A stretch of DNA of 46,455 nt from assembly GCA_021775995.1 (NCBI GenBank), contig JAJFGS010000006.1, forward strand, positions 1 through 46,455, given 5' to 3'. Numbering within the stretch: position 1 is the first letter of the stretch; the number at the start of each line of letters is the position of its first letter. Source of the DNA: Alphaproteobacteria bacterium. Its GTDB lineage: Bacteria; Pseudomonadota; Alphaproteobacteria; Micavibrionales; Micavibrionaceae. Shown here piece after piece: positions 40,214 to 46,455 of this stretch. The notes beneath the pieces are model-generated. The model was not told the DNA's origin and made no database searches. It saw nothing but the letters and a program-made list of their open reading frames with translations. The translations under genes were made by a program, and so were the position numbers.

Positions 40214-40945
40214 TTACCGAGCGAGAAGGACATGGTAAAAAATATAGTATTCGTTACCACTTTCTTCTTGGAAGCATCCAGTTTCTTTCATACAAAGTGG
40301 CTGTACTGGTGTGCAGTCATCGTCGGAAGAATGCCCAGTAAGAATGTCTGATTCGGCACCGCTAATAAAAGTTCCGATATATTTGTCATCAGCATTTTCA
40401 AAAATGTTTCCATTGTCAATAGGGGTAGAGGAGAAGTCATGGTCAAGTATGCTATTTATATTTTCGCATATTGTTTTGCTAATGTCTGGTAGCAATATAA
40501 TCAAATCAGCCCCACTTAGAGCTGTCTCTTCGCCTATCCCCCCTACATATACTCCGCTATCAAAAAACCAGTCTAAAGATGTAGTATTTGATGGAGGAGA
40601 GATGTAGCTAACCTTACCTCCTTCATCTTCAAAAATATGACAGGATAAATCCACAGGAGAATTAGGGTTGGAATATCCTGTTACGACGGCATTATCAAAG
40701 CTAATTTCACTTTCACTACATCCGTTACGACGGACGCGGTCAACGGCACCTTCAACAAGGCGGGCGTAATTTAATATTTCTTGTGCGGCAATTTTGGCTT
40801 GTTGTTTGGTAAGGTTTCCGGTGCCTTGGCTTGCACCACGAGAAAAAGCATACATTAAGGCACCAAAAAGAAATATGCCAAGCATAATAACGATAAAAAT
40901 ATTACCGTTTTGATTTTTAGTTTTTTGAGTGTTATTCGGTGGCAT
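40214..40945 (-). CDS. Prepilin-like membrane protein in the dotM-dotL operon
   Basis: The product has 243 residues from the ATG at 40945 (MPPNNTQKTKNQNGN), which overlaps the end of the dotL-like gene by 14 bases. A polar leader is followed by one hydrophobic helix (about residues 16-36, IFIVIMLGIFLFGALMYAF) and then an amphipathic helix (KIAAQEILNYARLVEGAVDRV), the layout of type IV prepilins, though without the GFTLIE consensus. The extracytoplasmic part has cysteines that could pair. I call it prepilin-like from layout only; function is unknown. Confidence 0.7.
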   Translation of the reverse strand: MPPNNTQKTKNQNGNIFIVIMLGIFLFGALMYAFSRGASQGTGNLTKQQAKIAAQEILNYARLVEGAVDRVRRNGCSESEISFDNAVVTGYSNPNSPVDLSCHIFEDEGGKVSYISPPSNTTSLDWFFDSGVYVGGIGEETALSGADLIILLPDISKTICENINSILDHDFSSTPIDNGNIFENADDKYIGTFISGAESDILTGHSSDDDCTPVQPLCMKETGCFQEESGNEYYIFYHVLLAR

Positions 40946-43235
40946 CAGGTGCTTCTTTACCATCAGATTTGAACAAAGCTTTCCGTAGTAATTTGCCTGC
41001 ATCTTGAAGAGTTTTTTCAGCAGCAGATCCCAATTTTTTTGCTACGGGTGCTACAATGTTTTCACTTGTTTTTATTGTATCGCTTTCTGTTTTTTCCTCA
41101 GGTGTTTCTTTATTTAAAGTATGCCAGCTTATGGCTTCTTTTTCCTGGGTTGGGATGACGGGGTCTGGTGTTTGCGCTGGAGCAGGCGTATCTTGTTCAA
41201 CAGGTGGAGGAGCTTTTTGAGGTTCACTCAGGGCGCGTATTGCTTCTTGAGCTTCGAGTGGGTGTTGTTGTGCATGGAGTTCACTTAAAGCAGTAATTCC
41301 TTGATCTATAGGGTCGTCATAGGATTTGACACCAAGTGCCATACCGTCAACCAATGATTTAATTTCATCTGGGGTTTCTAGAGCAACATCAGCTTTGGTG
41401 GCGGTCCAGTCTTTGTTAAATAGAGCATCACGAAGTCTTGTTATTTTATCTGAATTTTTTATCAGATATTCATCAACTTCTGGCAATGCTAAATAGCGCG
41501 TAACACGCATTGCTTTGGCAAACCCTGGATTGGAGTAAAAAATATTTGTATCGATTACATCCGTAGCAAAAGAAATAATGGCTTCACCTTCTTTCAGGTC
41601 TTTTAAATCATCGTAATCGGCCCTTGTTCCTAGATCTATTTGTGCTTGTTGTGTATCCCTATAAGATCCAGTTGACATGCCGCCAGATAGTTGCATGCTT
41701 GAGACTTTCGCGATGAAATCTTTTCCAATTTGGTTTTCAAAAAATTCACGCGTTTGTGTTGGATCTTGTAACTTACCAAAAATTTTGATGTTACAGTTGG
41801 CTGTGATAGAGCGCGCTTCTTCTTTTACACGTTTTTCCATCGCTTGAAGATCTTGCGCGGAGAAAATAAGACAGAAACCTAATGAGCGTGCTTGTGCAGC
41901 CATCACTGCCATACCTTGCGCCGTATAATATCCTACTTCGTCAAAAACAACCATAAAAGGTGTTGATGATTGCGTTGGTTTATTTTCAATGACCGAGGTG
42001 CTTTCTCCTTCTAAGGTGGAACCAAGCGTTGATCCCATCATTCCCTTAATGGTGGCCGCAACAATTTTACCTAAATTTGCTGTTTCATCACCAGATTTTT
42101 CTAAGGCTGGGATAAGAACAATTAAAATACGACGGTTTAAGACAACATCCACCATATCAATGTCGGCAGCAGAGGTATCAAAAATATAACCATAGTCATC
42201 ACCAAGAGATTGTAGTGCACGGGTAAATTGCATGGTTAAATAACCGTGTTGCTGTCTAACTGTTGTTGTATCCACCATGGGTTGATCGGGACCGACGGGT
42301 TTTTCTTTTCCTTCATCATCAAAAGCATCAGGAATAAAGCCAGGCAGCGTGTCAAGATAACCAACGAGACCTTCACGAATCTTTTCAGGAATAGCTTCAT
42401 CGCGTGAAAGTTTTATAACATAATTTAGTCCTAAATAGTTTCTAATTGAACTGACAGAAAGTGGAAAATCTTGGTTATCACGCTTCCATGTTAGAGCGGG
42501 CATGAGTGAGCTGAGTAATGATACCGCACGTTCTTTCCACATGGCGTTGTCGCCTTCTGCTTCTGGCATAAGCGAAATTAACATTTGTGTTAGATAGGAG
42601 GCTGATCCACTAGAAAAAGGATTCATTGTATTGGACGGTGCCCGCGCGTCACTGTTTCCCGTCATGTAGTTTAAAACCAAAAGATCATCATCACGGCCTA
42701 AACGACGAATGAGCGAGGATAGGGATGACCAAAGATCTGTGTCTGCTTTACCATCAACATAAACGAAGCCAGAACCCCATGATAAAGAGCTTGTTACAAA
42801 TGATTTAAGTCCTTCTGTTTTACCAGAGCCTGTCGTTCCCAGATAAAGGATATGTGTACGAGCATCAGAATTACTATACCAAATTTGTTGTTTTGTTCTT
42901 TGATGGTTTCCGATAAACAAAATACCTTCGGCTTGCCCTGTTTTGCCAGCGTTCATATTCTTTTTATCTATGTAAGGTGCACCAATAGGAAGCTTTCCAG
43001 GAAGGCTTCTATCCCTTGTTTTCAACCACCAAAAAAAGAGGAGGTAAATGATAAGAATGATATCTGAATATAGATATGTGTTAGGAAAGGAAAAAAACAA
43101 ACCAATGCCAAACACGCATGTTGTAAGAGCGTAAGTCGGTTTTTGTAAGGCAGCACCAAAGCGGACATAAAGAGGCCTAACATCGCGGGCGATGAAGTGC
43201 TTCCCATATCCATATTTTTCTCTATCTAATGACAT
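40932..43235 (-). CDS. dotL: DotL/IcmO-like type IVB coupling ATPase
   Basis: The 767 residues match the DotL/IcmO (TraG/VirD4) coupling proteins. Two membrane helices lie at about 35-50 and 57-71. Walker A is GTTGSGKT (133-140), followed by FVYVDGKADTDLW and MNPFSSGSASYLTQ, as in IcmO; Walker B is FMVVFDE (426-432). The C-terminal 150 residues are Pro/Ala/Glu/Lys-rich, the part that recruits adaptors in Legionella, and differ in composition. It should energise and select substrates for a type IVB secretion or conjugation system. Confidence 0.9.
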   Translation of the reverse strand: MSLDREKYGYGKHFIARDVRPLYVRFGAALQKPTYALTTCVFGIGLFFSFPNTYLYSDIILIIYLLFFWWLKTRDRSLPGKLPIGAPYIDKKNMNAGKTGQAEGILFIGNHQRTKQQIWYSNSDARTHILYLGTTGSGKTEGLKSFVTSSLSWGSGFVYVDGKADTDLWSSLSSLIRRLGRDDDLLVLNYMTGNSDARAPSNTMNPFSSGSASYLTQMLISLMPEAEGDNAMWKERAVSLLSSLMPALTWKRDNQDFPLSVSSIRNYLGLNYVIKLSRDEAIPEKIREGLVGYLDTLPGFIPDAFDDEGKEKPVGPDQPMVDTTTVRQQHGYLTMQFTRALQSLGDDYGYIFDTSAADIDMVDVVLNRRILIVLIPALEKSGDETANLGKIVAATIKGMMGSTLGSTLEGESTSVIENKPTQSSTPFMVVFDEVGYYTAQGMAVMAAQARSLGFCLIFSAQDLQAMEKRVKEEARSITANCNIKIFGKLQDPTQTREFFENQIGKDFIAKVSSMQLSGGMSTGSYRDTQQAQIDLGTRADYDDLKDLKEGEAIISFATDVIDTNIFYSNPGFAKAMRVTRYLALPEVDEYLIKNSDKITRLRDALFNKDWTATKADVALETPDEIKSLVDGMALGVKSYDDPIDQGITALSELHAQQHPLEAQEAIRALSEPQKAPPPVEQDTPAPAQTPDPVIPTQEKEAISWHTLNKETPEEKTESDTIKTSENIVAPVAKKLGSAAEKTLQDAGKLLRKALFKSDGKEAPDATE

Positions 43236-43260
43236 GCTTTATTTGTTTTTGTTAAAAAAG

Positions 43261-43809
43261 TTATAATCCGTTTAAAAAATCATCGGCAGATAAAGGAACC
43301 CCTGTTTGTGATAGAGGATCATTGTCTGACGAAAGGCTTTGTGAGGTATTACTGCCTAAATTATTTATTTTATTAGGGAGTTGATTGGTCATGTAAATAT
43401 AAAGTGCAATTACGACCAAAAATCCTATAAAAAGAAATAGCCATTTGTTACTTCTTTTCGTATTGCTGTTAGAATCGTGTGTCGTATTGTTATTAACTGG
43501 GCTATCGTTACTGTTTTTATTGATACCTTCCGGTCTTTGAAGAGCCTTTGACGCATGGATAAGAGCGTCAAGAGCTTGTTCTTTATCGTTAAAAGGAGCA
43601 ATTGTTTCTGCAGTTCCCTTTTTAGCTTTAAGAATAAGGTTGTACGCATTGTCATTTTTAGTTTGTTTAATTTCAAAAGAGGCTGTTCCAATTTTATCTA
43701 GTTCCATGCGCCAAACAATAGGCTCTATAGCATTAGGTAGAGATAAAATTAGATGTTTGTCGACCACTTCTGCTGAAGATGTAAGGTCTTTTTTGTTAAA
43801 TAATCCCAT
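43261..43809 (-). CDS. One-TM protein of unknown function between dotM and dotL
   Basis: The 182 residues form an N-terminal soluble domain (1-95, with strands such as HLILSLPNAIEPIVWRMELDKI), an Asn/Ser-rich linker, and one membrane helix (about 123-141, preceded by KRSNK, so the N-domain is probably cytoplasmic). A tail of about 40 residues rich in Ser and Asn follows. I recognise no family. It lies 15 bases after dotM and 25 bases before dotL, so it is part of the same operon and a candidate subunit of the coupling complex. Confidence 0.8.
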   Translation of the reverse strand: MGLFNKKDLTSSAEVVDKHLILSLPNAIEPIVWRMELDKIGTASFEIKQTKNDNAYNLILKAKKGTAETIAPFNDKEQALDALIHASKALQRPEGINKNSNDSPVNNNTTHDSNSNTKRSNKWLFLFIGFLVVIALYIYMTNQLPNKINNLGSNTSQSLSSDNDPLSQTGVPLSADDFLNGL

Positions 43810-43824
43810 TTATAAATTCCTTGT

Positions 43825-45039
43825 TTATGCTTGTTTTAGTTTTTTAATCCCACGTTTATTTGATGATTTACTATAGTCTAATTTTGGGATTGGTCGTGAG
43901 TTCCCATCATTCATATAACTTTCAATTGCTGTTACCGCATCATGTACTTTCGGTTTAGGGATTGGACGTTGCGCTCTTTTTTCTGCCTTGAAATGAGCCA
44001 TGGCTCCAATCGCTTCAATATGATTTGATTGGCGTCCTAAATTGTTTAAAGGATACCAAAGTTCTCTATCATATGCGCGGAGCCATACAAATTGGGAAGG
44101 AGATAAAACCCCCCCCTCATCTCTTGCGGTTAATAAGCCTCGTAATAAAGCAGTCGTTTCCCATGCATGTTGATTACATTTTTTTAAGACACTCATTGAT
44201 AATTCTTTGTTATTTAAGACCTGTCTGGCTTCTTTTAAAAGTCCTTTTTCTTTGCCTAGTTTTAATCCGCTTTTATGTGACCAACAGTGTGCTAATCGAC
44301 CAAGCATTCTATCGGCATCTTCTCTTTTCCTTGATGCTTTTAAACAGCAGGCGGCTAATATAATTTGTTTGTAAGGAGCTAAATTTTTAGTGCCTTTCCA
44401 CCGTGATCCTAACTGGCGTGAAAATGCTTTGAAGGCTATATTTTTATTCATTTTATTATCAATGAAAGGGACTTGATAATAGGCTAGCCATTCTTCAGGC
44501 CCTAATGCTTCTGCAAAAGCAGGTAGTTCTGCAGGCACATCTGATCCAGGAGGGCGAGGAGGTTGGTCTGAAGGGTTAAAATTAATAAATGGGGAAATGA
44601 TTGGAAAATTTTTGGCTTGAAATTTTATAAACCGGTCTAAATTAAATATTTCTGTGTATTGTGTACCTGGTCCACGAGTGTAAGTCCAAAAGCCGATAAT
44701 GCCTATTATTCCAACGACAACCCATTTTAAGGGGTAGAGGGCTATACGTGTAATATCTCCTATTCTTGATGCGTCTAATGTTTCTCGCGGGATAGTTGAA
44801 ATATAATCGCGTAATTGTTCTACGTTTATAACTTCGCCGCTGGGTAATGCTACACTATAGGATTCTACCGTAAACAGAGTTATTAACCATAATTCTATAT
44901 ATCTTACCCATCGTATAAAACCTAGAGTTTCAGGCATATAATTGCGATATACAAAATAAAGACTTATCAAGATTATTGCGTTGATAACCACCCAGCTTAA
45001 TAACTGTTCTGTAGCACCTTCCTGTTTGCCATCGGACAT
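43825..45039 (-). CDS. dotM: DotM/IcmP-like type IVB coupling complex protein
   Basis: The 404 residues from ATG 45039 (MSDGKQEG; AAAAAAGG upstream) have three N-terminal hydrophobic segments and a cytoplasmic C-terminal domain with the DotM/TrbA pattern: ETTALLRGLLTARDEGGVLSP, FVWLRAYDRELWYPLNNLGRQ and IEAIGAMAHFKAEKRA. DotM partners with DotL in the Legionella coupling complex and TrbA in R64 conjugation. It is the first gene of the operon; a possible promoter lies at 45090-45119. Confidence 0.88.
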   Translation of the reverse strand: MSDGKQEGATEQLLSWVVINAIILISLYFVYRNYMPETLGFIRWVRYIELWLITLFTVESYSVALPSGEVINVEQLRDYISTIPRETLDASRIGDITRIALYPLKWVVVGIIGIIGFWTYTRGPGTQYTEIFNLDRFIKFQAKNFPIISPFINFNPSDQPPRPPGSDVPAELPAFAEALGPEEWLAYYQVPFIDNKMNKNIAFKAFSRQLGSRWKGTKNLAPYKQIILAACCLKASRKREDADRMLGRLAHCWSHKSGLKLGKEKGLLKEARQVLNNKELSMSVLKKCNQHAWETTALLRGLLTARDEGGVLSPSQFVWLRAYDRELWYPLNNLGRQSNHIEAIGAMAHFKAEKRAQRPIPKPKVHDAVTAIESYMNDGNSRPIPKLDYSKSSNKRGIKKLKQA

Positions 45040-45089
45040 ATAAAAATAACCTTTTTTCAATAAGTTAGGAAAAAATGACTTAACACCCT

Positions 45090-45119
45090 AATTTATCAGA
45101 AAAAAGGTAAGAACGCCAA
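45090..45119 (-). promoter_or_regulatory. Possible promoter of the dotM-dotL operon
   Basis: On the minus strand TTGGCG (45119-45114) and TAAATT (45095-45090) are 18 bases apart, placing the start about 45 bases before the dotM ATG. Neither hexamer is perfect, so this is a weak call. Confidence 0.35.
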
Positions 45120-45273
45120 TTTTTAGCACTGTGTCGTAGTTCTTATCATCAATCTTGTGATTTCTGTTTTTTCAGGTTTTTCTGGGTTATAATCTTGTTA
45201 TATCAAGAGTTTTGTCTTGCATCGTCAGTGCAATAAAGCTAATAAAGCAATTCGATTGGTATGGCTTATATAG

Positions 45274-45349
45274 GCCGCAATAGCTCAGTTGGTAGAGCAG
45301 TTGATTTGTAATCATCAGGCCCCGGGTTCAAATCCTGGTTGCGGCACCA
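45274..45349 (+). tRNA. tRNA-Thr, anticodon TGT
   Basis: The 76 bases fold as a tRNA with encoded CCA: acceptor GCCGCAA/TTGCGGC, D-arm GCTC/GAGC, anticodon loop TTTGTAA with anticodon TGT (reads ACA, threonine), and T-arm CCGGG/CCTGG with TTCAAAT loop. The anticodon stem GTTGA/TCATC has one T-T mismatch. TATAAT at 45188-45193 is a possible -10 box, 80 bases upstream. Confidence 0.95.
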
Positions 45350-45486
45350 TTTTTTCCTATTTTTTGATGTAGATAAAATCTTAGGGCTTTAATTTCACAG
45401 GAAATATAGCTGGTGTGGTTTTAACAATATCTAATATCGAAGCAGTTCTTAATAAAGTGGTAATAAGGCCAGTTCTTTTAAAGGGT

Positions 45487-46170
45487 TTATGGCTTATGCT
45501 GTTTCAAAATCCGTTGGCTTAGGACAACCATATAAAGCAGGACAAAGAAGTAGAGATAGAGTTCTTCTACTTCACTGGCGCGTTGGAAAATTCTGACATC
45601 GAAAAACATTTTACTTATTTTATGACTGAATTTCGCGAGGGTATAAATGATGGCTGTGATGCTCAGAATGGCTGGTGGGTAAATAATTATAAATTTTTTA
45701 GGTAACCATTCCATTTTAAATCGGTACAGAAGGGGGATAATCAGGCCGCCGACAATGATTCCGATTTCGAGGAGAAGTCTTGGTTTTTGGTTAAACCATT
45801 TCGATGTGTTGTGTAGATTCATCTCACCCTGATAATTGAGAGCTTTCCATGATTCTGGTGTTTGCCAGTGGAAGATCATTTGTCCCCAGCTTACTTCTTC
45901 GGCGGCGACATAGAAGCTACCAAAGGCTGCAGCGGCAATCCATAGTTTTAACCAGATATTGGTTGTTCGTTCCATTGATAACAGGATTTTGCAGGCCAGT
46001 CCGAAAACCATGATTAACATTACGATTTGTAGCCATTCATGTAGACCACCCTCATAATGTATTTTTATAAGTAAATCATGGGGGAGTAAGGTTTCCGCAC
46101 TAAGTTGACCAATCATCCATATGATTGGAAACCAGAACCAGAATATTGGTTTGATAGTCTGTTCAGTCAT
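45487..46170 (-). CDS. Multi-pass membrane protein of unknown function
   Basis: The product has 227 residues from ATG 46170, nine bases after GGAAG; the frame is open further upstream to 46284. About six hydrophobic segments are present. The conserved block is AAEEVSWGQMIFHWQTPESW followed by NYQGEMNLHN, a pattern I recognise from a family of uncharacterised bacterial membrane proteins (EExSWGQRI...NxQGExNLHN). The conserved Glu, His and Asn suggest a metal or enzymatic site in the membrane, but this is inference. Confidence 0.8.
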   Translation of the reverse strand: MTEQTIKPIFWFWFPIIWMIGQLSAETLLPHDLLIKIHYEGGLHEWLQIVMLIMVFGLACKILLSMERTTNIWLKLWIAAAAFGSFYVAAEEVSWGQMIFHWQTPESWKALNYQGEMNLHNTSKWFNQKPRLLLEIGIIVGGLIIPLLYRFKMEWLPKKFIIIYPPAILSITAIIYTLAKFSHKISKMFFDVRIFQRASEVEELYLYFFVLLYMVVLSQRILKQHKP

Positions 46171-46412
46171 TATTGTATTCTTCCATGATTTTCTCTGCAA
46201 TTTGGTGAGGATATAAGGCGTATGAGCAGTGGCAATATTTAACGATATAGTTTTGGTTGGTTCAAGCATTTTTATATGTTGCAAGATTGGGTTTTATGAG
46301 TTTTTCTGTAAAGGATTAACTATTTTTCAATGATGTAATGGTATTATAATAGGGTGGTTATCTCTTTGATTTTAAACAATAAAGTTGAAGAGAAAGAGGG
46401 GAAACCAAATAA

Positions 46413-46455
46413 ATGCCAAACTATACGTTAGAATTAGAGCTTTTAGGGGTTTATA
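46413..46455 (+). CDS. Start of a further gene, cut by window end
   Basis: An ATG at 46413 follows GAGGGG by 11 bases and opens MPNYTLELELLGVY, running off the window. Fourteen residues are too few to name it. A TATAAT near 46343 could serve as its -10 box. Confidence 0.45.
   Translation, partial: MPNYTLELELLGVY

Overview
The window looks like a chromosomal segment of a low-G+C alphaproteobacterium (roughly 40% G+C by eye). Evidence for this is the alphaproteobacterial form of several proteins: RNase E with a long charged insertion in its N-terminal part, a CtaA/Cox15 heme A synthase, an Usg-family protein, a thioredoxin-reductase-like ferredoxin-NADP reductase and an adrenodoxin-type ferredoxin. 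DotL/DotM-like proteins are also present, which suggests a lineage with a type IVB (Dot/Icm-like) secretion or conjugation machine. I cannot assign a genus from the sequence alone.

Layout. 1-10798 (+): the end of tuf, then the S10 and spc ribosomal protein operons as one run of 21 genes (rpsJ to rplO). The run stops at a strong terminator directly after rplO, without secY. 10859-11261: no gene, but a nested palindromic element and further inverted repeats. 11262-13551 (-): mscS and der. 14022-16538 (+): rne, followed by a structured non-coding stretch that ends in a terminator (candidate small RNA). 16882-22190: a secreted protein, ctaA (-), a sodium:solute symporter, a ferredoxin-NADP reductase, a membrane protein and a 2Fe-2S ferredoxin. 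22213-23872: usg (-) and a SET-domain (Rubisco LSMT/SETD6-like) protein. 24105-26130: groES-groEL with a promoter and a CIRCE-like operator. 26252-28131: a membrane-anchored unknown, mutM and a periplasmic unknown. 28328-35997: rpsT, a putative origin region with two perfect DnaA boxes, dnaA, dnaN, a small membrane protein, recF and gyrB. 36003-38272: a secreted unknown overlapping argS. 38306-39481: a membrane GGDEF protein. 39478-40161 (-): a REP-associated-type (RAYT) transposase with a degenerate HUH motif. 40214-45039 (-): a four-gene operon of dotM-like, a small one-TM unknown, dotL-like and a prepilin-like gene. 45274-45349: tRNA-Thr(TGU). 45487-46170 (-): a multi-pass membrane protein. 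46413-end: start of a further gene.

How it fits together. Most of the window is core housekeeping: translation, replication initiation and clamp/recombination genes, chaperonin, DNA repair and heme A synthesis. The part most likely to hold undescribed biology is the dotM-X-dotL-prepilin operon. It resembles the Dot/Icm coupling complex, but carries a small membrane protein between the two coupling genes and a translationally coupled prepilin-like gene after them. Secondary points of interest are the SET-domain protein, the structured RNA candidate after rne, several families of small palindromic repeats near a RAYT-type transposase, and lysine/alanine/proline tails on several ribosomal proteins that share DNA-level identity.
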